64,000 nt of DNA from Streptomyces sp. Act143 (GCF_003143935.1 NZ_QFRX01000001.1:1374071-1438070), one strand, 5' to 3'. Numbered from the stretch's first letter, positions 51,494 to 60,896 are shown. Notes: generated by a model not told the origin, from the letters alone. A program made the numbers and translations.

Positions 51494-52315
51494 TCAGGAC
51501 CGCGGCTGCGTCCAGTGCCCGGGGCGCGTCACCCGCTCCGGCAGCCTCGTCCCCGCGCTCCCCCGCGCCGCGTTGAGCTGCGGCTGGGTCAGGAAGAAGG
51601 CGCCGGTCAGGTCGGCGTCCGTGAGGTCGGTGTCACGGAGGTCGGCACCGATCAGGTCCGCGCCGCGCAGGTCGGCGCCGGTGAGGTCGGCGGCGATGAG
51701 GTAGGCGCCACGGAGGTTCGCGCCCCGCAGGTCGGCGCCCTTGAGACGGGCGCCCATCAGGTCCGCGCCCCGGCGGTCCTTCTTCTTGCCGCGGATGCCC
51801 GCGCGGACCAGTTCGCTGGTCCTCAGGAGCAGCACATTGACCTCCTGGCGGTGCGCGGCGACGTCCAGCTCGCCGAGCTCCTCCGGGATCCGCAGGGTGA
51901 GCTCGTCCGTCTCCGCCAGCAGGCGGCGCGCGTCGGCGTGGACCGGGCGGGCGGCGGGCAGGGTGAGCACCTCGGTGAGGTACCAGAGCAGTTCGTGCAG
52001 CTGCCGTACGACCGGGAAGACGTCGAACATGCGGCGCGCGTGCTCACGCCCGCCGGTGCGCCAGTCCAGGCCGCCGAAGGTCACCTGCGAGACCTTCTGC
52101 CCGGCACCGAAGCAGTCGTAGACCGTGCAGCCCGTGAAACCTTTCTGCCGCAGCCGGGCGTGGATGCCGCACCGGTGGTCGTCCTGGAGGTTCGAACAGG
52201 GCCGGCCGGCCGGCTTGTCCACGGCGAAGTCCGCCGAGGCCGCGAAGGGCAGGGCGACGCAGCACAGCCCGAAGCAGCTCCCGCAGTCGCCGCGAAGGGC
52301 TGTGTGATCTTGCAT
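51494..52315 (-). CDS. Pentapeptide-repeat protein with Cys-rich N-terminus
   Basis: The 273-residue protein joins a Cys-rich start ([30 protein letters not shown], within residues 11-70) to a helical middle and a pentapeptide-repeat stretch (about 183-245). The stretch contains repeats of the form ADLx[25 protein letters not shown] and onward. It should fold as a short right-handed quadrilateral helix. The Cys pattern could bind zinc or an Fe-S cluster. Such proteins are common in Streptomyces, with no proven role. It is convergent with the CYP102B gene. Confidence 0.88.
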   Translation of the reverse strand: MQDHTALRGDCGSCFGLCCVALPFAASADFAVDKPAGRPCSNLQDDHRCGIHARLRQKGFTGCTVYDCFGAGQKVSQVTFGGLDWRTGGREHARRMFDVFPVVRQLHELLWYLTEVLTLPAARPVHADARRLLAETDELTLRIPEELGELDVAAHRQEVNVLLLRTSELVRAGIRGKKKDRRGADLMGARLKGADLRGANLRGAYLIAADLTGADLRGADLIGADLRDTDLTDADLTGAFFLTQPQLNAARGSAGTRLPERVTRPGHWTQPRS

Positions 52316-52457
52316 GTGCCCAGGATACGGAACGGGAACTCACCGATGAATTTTCCGCGGTGTGGGGGTCTCCACATACAGGAGAAAACAAACTCGGCTA
52401 CCACTGAGGTGCAGCCGACCGAAGCAGGAGCGAGCCACCGCGTCGAGGAGAGACATC

Positions 52458-52658
52458 ATGTGCAGCCACCAGCCCGCGTGCCCCACCGCCGAGAGCCCCG
52501 ACCACCACGCCGCGGTGATCGTCTCGGCCCATCCCGAACAGGGCTGGAGCCTGCTGTGCAACGGCACCATCGTCTTCGACGACACCGGTGAACTCCTCCC
52601 GGACGGGCGGGCGGTGAGCCCGCACCGCCCGGTCGGCGCGCTGCTGGTGGCCGCCTGA
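52458..52658 (+). CDS. DUF5999-type small protein
   Basis: The 66-residue protein begins MCSHQPACPTA and continues with HAAVIVSAHPEQGWSLLCNGTIVFDDTGELLPDG, a pattern seen in many Streptomyces DUF5999 proteins. A GAGGAGAG box fixes the start. The paired Cys/His at the N-terminus could bind metal. Function is unknown. It ends 1 bp from the convergent sigma factor gene. Confidence 0.8.
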   Translation: MCSHQPACPTAESPDHHAAVIVSAHPEQGWSLLCNGTIVFDDTGELLPDGRAVSPHRPVGALLVAA

Positions 52659-52659
52659 C

Positions 52660-53571
52660 TCAGCCCTCCGCGACCGGCACGTCGAGACGGGCGAGCCGCT
52701 CGGGGTCGGCCAGGATGTGCAGTTCGGTGATCCGGCCGTCCACGACGGTTACGCCCATGACCGACTGCAGCTGTCCCTCGTGCGCGTTGAGGACCCCGAC
52801 CGCGCCGTTGACCAGCGCCAGCTCCGCGAACTGCGCGAACTGCCGGAACAGCACGGCCTGTTCGGCCACCGGCCGCGCGCCGCGCACGAGCTTGGACGCC
52901 GCCGCGCCGCCGACCAGCGCACCGGAGTCGGCCCGCAGCACGACGTCCGGGTCCAGGACCGCGAGCAGGGCCTCGAAGTCCCCGGCGCGGGCCGCGCTCA
53001 TGAAGGCGTCGACGACCTGCCGCTGCCGGCCGAGGTCGGGCTCGGCGGACGGGGTGGCGCCCTTGACCCGGCGCCGGGCGCGGCTGGCCAGCTGCCGGGT
53101 GGCGGCCGGGCTGCGCTCCACGATCGCCGCGATGTCGTCGAACGGCACGGCGAACATGTCGTGCAGCACGAACGCGAGCCGTTCGGCGGGCTCCAGGGTC
53201 TCCAGGACCACGAGCAGGGCGAGGCCGACGGAGTCCGCCTGGAGCACCTCCTGTTCGGGGTCGATCCGCGTCAGCGGGGTGAGCACCGGGTCCGGGACGA
53301 ACGTGTCGTCCAGCGGGTCCTCGCGGCGCGTGGTGCGCGAGCGGAGCATGTCCAGGCAGACCCGGCCGACAACCGTGGTGAGCCAGCCGCCCAGGTTGCG
53401 GATCTCCTCCGCGTCACTGCGGCCGAGCTTGAGCCACGCCTCCTGCACGGCGTCCTCCGCCTCGGCGAGCGAGCCGAGCATGCGGTAGGCGACCGCCTTG
53501 AGATGGGGCCGGTGCTCCTCGAAGCGGTCCGCCAAGGCCTCGGTGTCCGTCATGTTCTCCCCCGTTGTCAT
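52660..53571 (-). CDS. ECF41-type RNA polymerase sigma factor with SnoaL-like C-terminal domain
   Basis: The 303-residue protein has sigma region 2 (FEEHRPHLKAVAYRMLGSLAEAEDAVQEAWLKL), region 4 (LEPAERLAFVLHDMFAVPFDDIAAIVERSPAATRQLASRARRRV) and a SnoaL/NTF2-like extension (about 185-300). The extension ends ITELHILADPERLARL, equivalent to the ECF41 NPxKL region. In ECF41 factors this domain modulates activity in place of an anti-sigma protein. Two in-frame ATGs (53571, 53553) each have a GGGGGAGA box. The neighbouring PIG-L gene may be a target, though ECF41 partners are usually carboxymuconolactone-decarboxylase or reductase genes. Confidence 0.9.
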   Translation of the reverse strand: MTTGENMTDTEALADRFEEHRPHLKAVAYRMLGSLAEAEDAVQEAWLKLGRSDAEEIRNLGGWLTTVVGRVCLDMLRSRTTRREDPLDDTFVPDPVLTPLTRIDPEQEVLQADSVGLALLVVLETLEPAERLAFVLHDMFAVPFDDIAAIVERSPAATRQLASRARRRVKGATPSAEPDLGRQRQVVDAFMSAARAGDFEALLAVLDPDVVLRADSGALVGGAAASKLVRGARPVAEQAVLFRQFAQFAELALVNGAVGVLNAHEGQLQSVMGVTVVDGRITELHILADPERLARLDVPVAEG

Positions 53572-53637
53572 GGTCTCCCCCGGTCGTCGTCCGTCGCCGT
53601 ATGCCGTCGCCCGTCGCCGCTGTCGCGTCCGTCGTCG

Positions 53638-54381
53638 TCATCTGCTGAACAGTTCGAAGGCCACGGCGGGTGTCCCGCCGAACCTCTCCGCGGTCCGCTC
53701 CGCCACGCCGGTGAGGAATCCCCGGGCGTACGTCTCCGGGTCCTCGTCCGTCAACGCCTCGATGTACGCGCGGTGTTCGAGCAGCGAGCGCACCGCGCGC
53801 TCCAGGCCCGGCGTCGCGTCCACGGCATGGGTGGGCGAGGCCGATCCCGCCACGGCCACCCAGCGGACGCCGTTCCACGGCTCCAGGCCCTGTTCCACCA
53901 GCTCCGGGAAGATCCATCGGTTGCCCGCGTCACCGGCCGCGTCCAGCGTGGCCCGGCCCACCGCCACATGGTCCGGGGTGTTCCAGGCGACGCCGCCCCA
54001 GGTGTCGCGGTGGTTGAGGGTGATGACCAGCTCCGGCCGGTGCCGGCGGATGGCGGCGGCGATGTCCCGGCGCAGCGCGGTGCCGTACTCGATCACCCCG
54101 TCGCGGTGGTCCAGGAACTCCACCGTCGAGACCCCCACGACCGCGGCGCTGGCCCGCTGCTCCTGCTCGCGCAGCGGGCCGCACTTGGCCGGTTCCAGGG
54201 TGTCGATGCCCGCCTCGCCGCGGCTCGCCAGGACGTAGGCGACCTCGCGGCCCCCGTCGGTCCAGGCGGCGATCGCCGCCGAGCAGCCGTATTCGAGGTC
54301 GTCGGGGTGGGCCACGACGGCGAGTGCGCGCCGCCAGTCGTCGGGCATGGGCTGGAGTTGACTGATCGTCGGCTCTGTCAT
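53638..54381 (-). CDS. PIG-L/LmbE family deacetylase
   Basis: The 247-residue zinc hydrolase belongs to the MshB/Mca/LmbE family, which removes acyl groups from GlcNAc-linked substrates or mycothiol conjugates. The zinc site AHPDDLEYG (24-32) and the later His in WNTPDHVAVGRATLDA are intact. The enzyme might act in mycothiol-linked detoxification. The gene lies 66 bp upstream of the ECF41 sigma gene on the same strand, so co-transcription is possible. Confidence 0.9.
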   Translation of the reverse strand: MTEPTISQLQPMPDDWRRALAVVAHPDDLEYGCSAAIAAWTDGGREVAYVLASRGEAGIDTLEPAKCGPLREQEQRASAAVVGVSTVEFLDHRDGVIEYGTALRRDIAAAIRRHRPELVITLNHRDTWGGVAWNTPDHVAVGRATLDAAGDAGNRWIFPELVEQGLEPWNGVRWVAVAGSASPTHAVDATPGLERAVRSLLEHRAYIEALTDEDPETYARGFLTGVAERTAERFGGTPAVAFELFSR

Positions 54382-54446
54382 GGGTGCAGACTAATCCGCC
54401 CCGCCGCCGGTGCCACCGGCATTTCGCCTCGTCACGGCGGTGCCCG

Positions 54447-55748
54447 CTACACCTCGTCGCGGGTGAGCGCGAGCAGCCGGTCCAGGACGCGCGGGCCGCC
54501 GGCCCGGACACCGTCGTGCTCGAACTCGTCGGTGACCCAGGTGCGCAGCCCGCGGACGGTGCGGGCGGTGCGCAGGGAGTGGGCCGTGTCGACGTACATG
54601 TCGTCGTGGTAGACGGCCGCGGCGACCGGGACCTCGTTGGCGGCGAGCCGCTCGGCGTCGTAGAGGGGCCGCCAGTCGGTGCGGGCGGCGAGCAGGTCGG
54701 CGGTCTCCCGCAGGGGGCGCAGCGCCGGGTCCGTCTCGAACATCCACGGGTGGATGGACTCGCCGGTGAACAGCAGCGGTCCGTCGCCGGTGAGCGCCTT
54801 GGCGGCGTCGAACTGGGGGAACTCGGCGCGCACGCGTTCCGCCGACCATGCGGTGGGGCGGTGGTCCTGGCCGTAGATCGCCTCGTGGACCAGGGCGTAG
54901 AGCGGGTGGCCGGCGTACGACAGCAGGCCCTGGACCTCTTCCTGGAAGGCGTCGGAGAGGGCCGGGCCCTGCGGGGTGCGGACGAAGGCATGTTCCAGGA
55001 GGAAGTGCAGGCGGTGGCTGCCCTCGCCGCCGCCGAGGAGGATGCCGAGGGACTGGAAGGCCTCCACGGTGAGGCGGTAGCCGTTCGGCAGGACGACCTC
55101 GTGGTTGAGGAGGTGGTCGGCGATCCGGCGGGCACGCTCGACGTCCTGCGGGTAGCGGGCGTAGTGGGCGGCGACCTTGCGTTCGATGCGCGGGTAGGCC
55201 GCCCGGTAGACGTCGTCGGCGTGGGCGTCGAGGGAGGGCAGGCCGCCGGTGATCACGGCGGCGCGCAGCCCCTCGGCGGCGAGGGAGAGGTAGCTGACCG
55301 TGCAGAAGCCGCCGAAGCTCTGGCCGAGGACGGTCCAGGGGGCGCCGCCGGTGAGCTTCGGGCGGATCGTCTCGCAGTCCCGGACGATCGAGTCGGCGCG
55401 GAAGTGCGTGAGGTAGTCGGCCTGCTCGGCGGGGCCGCCGCGCAGCGGGAGGGTCTGCCGGTTGGCAGGCGTGGAGTGGCCGGTGCCGCGCTGGTCGAGG
55501 AGGAGGACCCGGTACTCCTTGAGGGCGCGGCCGAGCCAGGCCGGCCGGCCGACGAAGCGGTTCGCCCCGAAGCCGGGGCCGCCCTGGAGGTACACCAGCC
55601 ACGGCAGGTCCTGCCGCGCCTTGTCACTGGCGACCACCTCACGGGCGTAGAGCTCGATCGTCTCCCCCGCGGGGTCGCCGTGATCGAGGGGCACGGTGAA
55701 GTGGTGGTCGGTGAGGACGACGCCGGGCTGGCGGTAGGTCGCGGTCAA
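54447..55748 (-). CDS. Alpha/beta hydrolase of the S33 proline iminopeptidase type
   Basis: The 433-residue cytoplasmic serine hydrolase has the oxyanion motif LQGGPGFG, LDQRGTGHSTP and the nucleophile elbow GQSFGG. A late His (YHDDMYVDT region) is the probable catalytic His. These are the features of S33 prolyl aminopeptidases. The length exceeds the usual 310 because of a large cap domain, as in many Streptomyces members. It probably releases N-terminal proline from peptides. Confidence 0.9.
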   Translation of the reverse strand: MTATYRQPGVVLTDHHFTVPLDHGDPAGETIELYAREVVASDKARQDLPWLVYLQGGPGFGANRFVGRPAWLGRALKEYRVLLLDQRGTGHSTPANRQTLPLRGGPAEQADYLTHFRADSIVRDCETIRPKLTGGAPWTVLGQSFGGFCTVSYLSLAAEGLRAAVITGGLPSLDAHADDVYRAAYPRIERKVAAHYARYPQDVERARRIADHLLNHEVVLPNGYRLTVEAFQSLGILLGGGEGSHRLHFLLEHAFVRTPQGPALSDAFQEEVQGLLSYAGHPLYALVHEAIYGQDHRPTAWSAERVRAEFPQFDAAKALTGDGPLLFTGESIHPWMFETDPALRPLRETADLLAARTDWRPLYDAERLAANEVPVAAAVYHDDMYVDTAHSLRTARTVRGLRTWVTDEFEHDGVRAGGPRVLDRLLALTRDEV

Positions 55749-55851
55749 CAGGGCTCCTGGGACGGACGGACACGTACGAGCGCGTCCCAGTTCAGCACAT
55801 GTCCGTCCGGTATCCGATGCCCGGGATCATGAAATCGGACTGAACGGCGGA

Positions 55852-56877
55852 TCAGCGGGCGGAGAGGCTGGAGCGCCGTACGACCAGTTCGGGCTGGAGC
55901 ACGACCCGGCGGTGCTCGTGCCGGCGCCGGGTGGTCTCCGCCTCCGTCTCCTCCAGCAGCAGCTCGGCGGCCAGGGCGCCCATGGTGACGGCGGGCTGGC
56001 GGACCGAGGTGAGCGGGACGGCCGCGGCGGCGGCGAACTCGATGTCGTCATAGCCGACGATGGCGAGGTCGTCGGGGACGTTTATCCCGGCCGCGTACAT
56101 GGCCTGGAGGACACCCAGGGCCAGCAGGTCGTTGGCGCAGAAGACGGCGGTGGGCCGGTCGGCGAGGCCGAGGAGGCGGGCGCCGGCGTCCCGGCCCGCG
56201 GCGACGTCGAGGCGTTCGGTGGGCAGCTCGCGCAGCACGTCGGGGCTCAGGCCGGCCTCGGCGAGGGCGTTGAGGGCGCCGGTGCGGCGGTCGCGGACCT
56301 GGTTGAAGCCGGGCGGGCCGCTGACGTACGCGATGGTGCGGTGCCCGGCGTCGATGAGGTGCCGCACGGCCAGGGCGCCGCCGGCGACGTCGTCGACGGA
56401 GACCGAGCACTCGGTGGTGCCCTCGGCGACCCGGTCGACGAGGACGAACGGGATGCCGTGGCGGCGGAAGGTGTCGATGTTGCGGCCGGTGGCGTCGGCG
56501 GGGGTCAGCAGCACGCCGCGGACCCGCTGCTCGGCGAAGAGGGAGAGGTACTCAGCCTCCTCGCCGGGGCTCTGCGCGCTGTTGCAGACCATCACACCGA
56601 GGCCGGCGTCCCGGGCGGCCCGCTCGGCGCCGCGCGCGACGTCGACGAAGAAAGGGTTGCCCATGTCGAGGACGAGCAGCCCCATGATCCTGCTGCGTCC
56701 GGCGCGCAGCTGGCGGGCGGACTCGCTGCGGACGTAGCCGAGCCGGTCGATCGCGGAGAGCACACGCGCGCGTGTCTCGGTCGCGACGGAGTCCGGGCGG
56801 TTGATGACGTTGGAGACCGTGCCCACCGACACTCCGGCGGCGCGGGCCACGTCCTTGATACCCACCGACTGGGCCAT
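55852..56877 (-). CDS. rhaR: LacI-family repressor of the rhamnose locus
   Basis: The 341-residue regulator has the LacI HTH and hinge (GIKDVARAAGVSVGTVSNVINRPDSVATETRARVLSAIDRLGYVRSESARQLR) and a periplasmic-binding-protein-like sugar domain. It ends the rhamnose locus on the same strand as the BNR, mutarotase and transporter genes. Two LacI-type operators in the rhaT-rhaI gap are its likely targets, with L-rhamnose or a metabolite as inducer. The gene symbol is by analogy with S. coelicolor. Confidence 0.9.
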   Translation of the reverse strand: MAQSVGIKDVARAAGVSVGTVSNVINRPDSVATETRARVLSAIDRLGYVRSESARQLRAGRSRIMGLLVLDMGNPFFVDVARGAERAARDAGLGVMVCNSAQSPGEEAEYLSLFAEQRVRGVLLTPADATGRNIDTFRRHGIPFVLVDRVAEGTTECSVSVDDVAGGALAVRHLIDAGHRTIAYVSGPPGFNQVRDRRTGALNALAEAGLSPDVLRELPTERLDVAAGRDAGARLLGLADRPTAVFCANDLLALGVLQAMYAAGINVPDDLAIVGYDDIEFAAAAAVPLTSVRQPAVTMGALAAELLLEETEAETTRRRHEHRRVVLQPELVVRRSSLSAR

Positions 56878-56956
56878 CGGGCAGGAACCTCCAGGTGAAC
56901 GAGGGGCGGCAGGCAGGCCATCACATTACCGGCATGCCGCCCCGGAGCGACCCCGA

Positions 56957-58381
56957 TCAGGCGGGCAGTGCGAAGTCGACGACGTGGAGCGCCGACGGCG
57001 TCGTACCGCTGGACTTCTCCTGGTACATCACCGACAGGACGTTGTCCTGGGCGATGCGCATCTCGTCGATCACGACCTCGCCGAAGGCGTTGAGGCCGCT
57101 GCCGTCGTACAGGAGCGTCCAGTCGGTGTAGCCGGACGCCTTGGAGGCGCCGGCGATCCGGCCGAACGGGAAGATCGCGTAGGCGTTGTCGTACTTGTCC
57201 AGGATCAGCTTGGTGCGCTGGCTGGAGTTGAGCGGGACCGGGATCTCGGTCTTCTGCCAGGTGCCCGCGGAGTTCTTGCGGACGTGGAAGGCGCGGCCGT
57301 TGGCGGTGCGGTCGGTGACGTAGTTGGTGGTGCACTGGCCGAAGCGGCCGGGGACGTAACTGATGATCGCGTGCGGCAGGCCGGCCGAGTCGGTGAACTG
57401 GCTCTCCTGGTTCATCAGGGAGTGGTCCGGGTTCAGCGCGTCGATCACCAGGCCGGCGTCGGTGACGGCGACCTTGTCGGAGCCGCCGGTGGTGCCGACG
57501 ACGGTGCCCGCGTTGTTGCGCCAGGTCCGGCCGCGGTCGTCGGAGTAGACGTAGCCGGTGTCGTGGTTGGTGATGCCGCCGGAGGAGCACATCACGGCGC
57601 CGTTCTGCTCCCGCCAGGTGAAGAAGGAGTGCAGCCGGCCGTTCCTGTCGTAGTCGATGCCGTGCAGGTACATGTTGCGGGCCGTCGAGGAGCCGTGCTC
57701 GCTGGTGTACGTGCCGGTGGAGCTCGACCATTCGCCGAGGTTCGTCCAGGTCGAACCGTCGTACTCGGCGAGGGCGTTGCGGCCGTTGCCGGAGATCGCG
57801 ACCCGGTAGCTGAGCTGGAGCTTGCCGTCGGGGGTGGAGATGAACTGCGGGTAGGTGAACTGCGAGGTGAGGGCGAGACCGTCGAGTGTGGACTGGGGAG
57901 CCCCGAAGCGGGCGGCGGTCCAGCTCAGTCCGGCCGGGTTGTCCATGAGCCCGGCGACCGACTTGACGTAGGTGAAGCCGTCGCTGTGCGAGTCCATGTT
58001 GAGGTGGAGCCGGCCGTCGGTCTTGGAGACGCCCATGGAGATGACGTTGTGGGAGTCGCTGGCCTTGAGGGTGTGGCCGACCTGGACCGTGGACCAGGTG
58101 CTGCCGCCGAGGACACGGCGGCCGACGACGGCGTTCTTGTCGGCCGTGTACCAGACGGCGTACTGGTAGCCCTTGTAGGTCAGCAGGCCGTTCTTCTGGA
58201 ACGAGTTGTTGTTGACCAGGCCGTCGTAGGAGACGAAGAAGACGGCCTGGCTGTCGAGCGTGGTGGTGCCGGTCCTGGTCACCGAGGGGCCGGGGTCGGC
58301 GGCGCGGGCGGTGCCGCCGGTGAGCGCGGAGGTGGACATGGCGGTCACGATGGCACCTGTGAGGAGGGTGCGTCTTCTCAT
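56957..58381 (-). CDS. Secreted BNR-repeat (BNR_4) enzyme, candidate rhamnosyl-glucuronate-cleaving enzyme
   Basis: The 474-residue protein has a signal peptide (RRRTLLTGAIVTAMSTSALTGGTARA) and a seven-bladed propeller of the BNR_4 family, with conserved SDSHNVISMGVSKTDGRLHLNMDSHS, YPQFISTPDGKLQLSYR and LHGIDYDRNGRLHSFFTWRE. This family includes enzymes acting on L-Rha-alpha-1,4-D-GlcA ends of arabinogalactan and gum arabic (GH145 and PL42 in CAZy, from memory). Its place inside the rhamnose operon supports release of rhamnose or an unsaturated product outside the cell. The exact reaction is inference. Confidence 0.82.
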   Translation of the reverse strand: MRRRTLLTGAIVTAMSTSALTGGTARAADPGPSVTRTGTTTLDSQAVFFVSYDGLVNNNSFQKNGLLTYKGYQYAVWYTADKNAVVGRRVLGGSTWSTVQVGHTLKASDSHNVISMGVSKTDGRLHLNMDSHSDGFTYVKSVAGLMDNPAGLSWTAARFGAPQSTLDGLALTSQFTYPQFISTPDGKLQLSYRVAISGNGRNALAEYDGSTWTNLGEWSSSTGTYTSEHGSSTARNMYLHGIDYDRNGRLHSFFTWREQNGAVMCSSGGITNHDTGYVYSDDRGRTWRNNAGTVVGTTGGSDKVAVTDAGLVIDALNPDHSLMNQESQFTDSAGLPHAIISYVPGRFGQCTTNYVTDRTANGRAFHVRKNSAGTWQKTEIPVPLNSSQRTKLILDKYDNAYAIFPFGRIAGASKASGYTDWTLLYDGSGLNAFGEVVIDEMRIAQDNVLSVMYQEKSSGTTPSALHVVDFALPA

Positions 58382-58413
58382 GGAGCGGCTCCAGATGATC
58401 CTGAGTGGGGAGG

Positions 58414-58734
58414 TCAGGCGAGGTGGAACACTTCGGTGAGCGGTTTCATGGCCTCGTCGGGGCGGGCGCCGTCGAGGGCTTCGAAGAACGGTGACATCTC
58501 GGCCTGCCAGCGGGCGTTGACCTCGGTGCCCTCCATGCCGGCCTTGGCGGCCTCGAAGTCCTCGGTCTCCAGGTAGCCGACCAGCAGGCCGTCGTCTCTG
58601 AGGAAGAGCGAGTAGTTGTGCCAGCCGGTGGCGGAGAGCGCTTCGCGCATCTCCGGCCACACGGCGGCGTGTCGTTCGCGGTACTCGTCGAGCTTGTCCT
58701 GACGGACCTTGAGCAGGAAACAGACGCGCTGCAT
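58414..58734 (-). CDS. rhaM: L-rhamnose mutarotase
   Basis: The 106-residue enzyme interconverts alpha- and beta-L-rhamnopyranose so the isomerase gets the right anomer. It starts RVCFLLKVRQDKLDEYRERHAAVWPEM, with the His22-equivalent in ERHAAVWPE and the conserved WHNYSLFLRDDGLLVGYLE, typical of RhaM/YiiL. It lies between the binding-protein gene and the BNR gene on the same strand, so it is part of the rha operon. Confidence 0.95.
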   Translation of the reverse strand: MQRVCFLLKVRQDKLDEYRERHAAVWPEMREALSATGWHNYSLFLRDDGLLVGYLETEDFEAAKAGMEGTEVNARWQAEMSPFFEALDGARPDEAMKPLTEVFHLA

Positions 58735-58778
58735 GAAGTACCGCTCCTTGAAGGGGAGTTGAGAAGAGAACCGGTCGA

Positions 58779-59858
58779 TCAGAAGTTGAACTGGTCGATG
58801 TTCTTGGCGTCGAACACGGTCGGCTTGCCGAGGTTGATCACGCCGTCCTTGCCGATGGTGTACGTGGTGTCGCCGGCCTTGAAGGTCTCGCCCTCCTTGC
58901 CGGTGATCTGACCGGACGCCAGCGCGACGGCGGTACGGGCGGCCAGGTCGCCGAGCTTCGCCGGGTCCCACAGCTCGAAACCCTCGACGGTGCCGTTCTT
59001 GACGTACTTGCGCATGTCGTTGGGGGTGCCGAGGCCGGTCAGCTTGACCTTGCCCTTGTACTTGGAGCCCGACAGGTACTGGGCGGCGGCCTTGATGCCG
59101 ACGGTGGTCGGGGAGATGATCCCCTTCAGGTTCGGGTACTCCTGGAGCAGTCCCTGGGTCTGCTGGAAGGACTTCTGGGCGTCGTCGTCGCCGTAGGCGA
59201 CCTTGACGAGCTTGATGTCCTTGTACTTGGCGTCCTTCAGCTCCTCCTTCATGAAGTCGATCCAGATGTTCTGGTTCGTCGCGGTCTGCGCGGCGGACAG
59301 GATCGCGATCTCGCCCTTGTAGCCGATCTGCTCGGCGAGCAGCTGGACCTCGGTGCGGCCCAGGTCCTCGGCGGAGGCCTGCGAGACGAAGGCGTTGCGG
59401 CACTCCGGCTTGGTGTCGGAGTCGTAGGTGACGACCTTGATGTCGTTGCTCATCGCCTGCTTGAGCGCGGTGCACAGGGCGCCCGGGTCCTGCGCGGACA
59501 CGGCCATCGCGTCGACCTGCTGCTGGGTCAGGGTGTTGACGTAGGAGACCTGCCCCGCGGTGTCGGTGGCGCTGGAGGGGCCGACCTCCTTGTAGCTGGA
59601 GCCGAGCTCCTTCAGGGCCGCCTCGCCGCCCTTGTCGGCGGAGGTGAAGTACGGGTTGTTGACCTGCTTGGGCAGGAAGCCGACGGTCAGGCCCTTCTTG
59701 GTGGCCGCGTTCGGGTCGGCCTTGGCGGTGGAGGCGGCCGAGGCGCCCTCGTTCTCCACGTCCTTCTTGGTGGTGCCGCCACAGGCGGTGAGCGCCAGGG
59801 CGAGGGAGGTTCCGGCGGCGAGGGCCGCGCAGGCACGGCGGAGGGACGACTTGCGCAT
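58779..59858 (-). CDS. rhaS: Rhamnose ABC transporter substrate-binding lipoprotein
   Basis: The 359-residue extracytoplasmic lipoprotein has a signal peptide with lipobox LALTAC (Cys25-26 region). It is a type-I periplasmic-binding-protein fold of the ribose/rhamnose class: GLTVGFLPKQVNNPYFTSADKGGE, QQVDAMAVSAQDPGALC, VTYDSDTKPECRNAFVSQAS, and IISPTTVGIKAAAQYL. It delivers L-rhamnose to the RhaPQ permease and is last of the transporter genes in the operon. Confidence 0.94.
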   Translation of the reverse strand: MRKSSLRRACAALAAGTSLALALTACGGTTKKDVENEGASAASTAKADPNAATKKGLTVGFLPKQVNNPYFTSADKGGEAALKELGSSYKEVGPSSATDTAGQVSYVNTLTQQQVDAMAVSAQDPGALCTALKQAMSNDIKVVTYDSDTKPECRNAFVSQASAEDLGRTEVQLLAEQIGYKGEIAILSAAQTATNQNIWIDFMKEELKDAKYKDIKLVKVAYGDDDAQKSFQQTQGLLQEYPNLKGIISPTTVGIKAAAQYLSGSKYKGKVKLTGLGTPNDMRKYVKNGTVEGFELWDPAKLGDLAARTAVALASGQITGKEGETFKAGDTTYTIGKDGVINLGKPTVFDAKNIDQFNF

Positions 59859-59888
59859 GATGAAGGTCCTTTACGAGGGTGAGCGGAT

Positions 59889-60896
59889 TTACGAGGTCGG
59901 AGTCGAGGCGGCGCTACGGCCCGCCCTCGCCACCGCGATCTGCCGGGCGACCCGCGGGCCGAGCACGGAGAGGACGAGAAGTACACCGGTGACGACGATC
60001 TGCGACTGCGCCGAGACGTCCTGGAGGCTCATCACGTTCTGGAGCGCCCCCAGCAGGAACACCCCGGCGATCGCGCCACCGAGCGTCCCCTTGCCGCCGT
60101 CGAAGTCGATGCCGCCGAGCAGCACCGCGGCGATGACGGACAGTTCGAGCCCGGTCGCGTTGTCATACCGAGCGGACGCGTAGTGCAGGGCCCAGAAGAT
60201 GCCGGTGAGCGAGGCCATCAGGCCCGTCACCGTGAAGAGGATCAGCTTCTGGCGCTTGACCCGGATGCCGGCGAACCGCGCGGCCTCCTCGCTGGCGCCG
60301 ATCGCGAACGTGGCCCGTCCGAACGCGGTGGCGTGCAGGACGATCACGGCGATCGCGAGCAGCACCAGGAAGGGCACGAAGGCCTGCGGAACGAACGTGT
60401 CACCGATCCGCCCCGCCGCGAAGTCGAGGTACTGCGTGGGGAAGTCGGTCACCGCGTCGGAGCCGAGCACGATCTGTGCGATGCCCCGGTAGGCGGCGAG
60501 GGTGCCGATGGTGACAGCGAGGGAGGGCAGCCCGAGCCGGGTGACGAGCAGACCGTTGATCAGGCCGCAGACCACACCGAGCAGCAGGCAGATCGGGATG
60601 ATCGTCTCGATCGTCATGCCCTGGTTCCACAGGTAGCCCATCACGGCGCCGGAGAGACCGGCGGTGGAGGCGACGGAGAGATCGATCTCGCCCGAGACGA
60701 CCAGCAGGGTCATCGGGAGGGCGATCAGGGCGATCGGAAGGGTGTTTCCGATCAGGAAGGACAGGTTGAGAGCGTTTCCGAAGCCGTCGACCGTTCCGAA
60801 GGACAGCAGGAGCACGACGATCAGCAGGGCGCCGACGATCGTGTCCCACCGCACCGCGTCGGACCAGCGGTTCGCTCGCTCGAGTGACTCAGGCAT
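59889..60896 (-). CDS. rhaQ: Rhamnose ABC transporter permease
   Basis: The 335-residue membrane protein of the BPD_transp_2 (RbsC) type has about 9 TM segments with SGEIDLSVASTAGLSGAVMGYLW, RLGLPSLAVTIGTLAAYRGIAQI, IRVKRQKL (EAA-like cytoplasmic loop) and LLGGIDFDGGKGTLGGAIAG. It overlaps rhaP by 8 bp. With RhaP it should form the heteromeric channel of the importer. Confidence 0.94.
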   Translation of the reverse strand: MPESLERANRWSDAVRWDTIVGALLIVVLLLSFGTVDGFGNALNLSFLIGNTLPIALIALPMTLLVVSGEIDLSVASTAGLSGAVMGYLWNQGMTIETIIPICLLLGVVCGLINGLLVTRLGLPSLAVTIGTLAAYRGIAQIVLGSDAVTDFPTQYLDFAAGRIGDTFVPQAFVPFLVLLAIAVIVLHATAFGRATFAIGASEEAARFAGIRVKRQKLILFTVTGLMASLTGIFWALHYASARYDNATGLELSVIAAVLLGGIDFDGGKGTLGGAIAGVFLLGALQNVMSLQDVSAQSQIVVTGVLLVLSVLGPRVARQIAVARAGRSAASTPTS

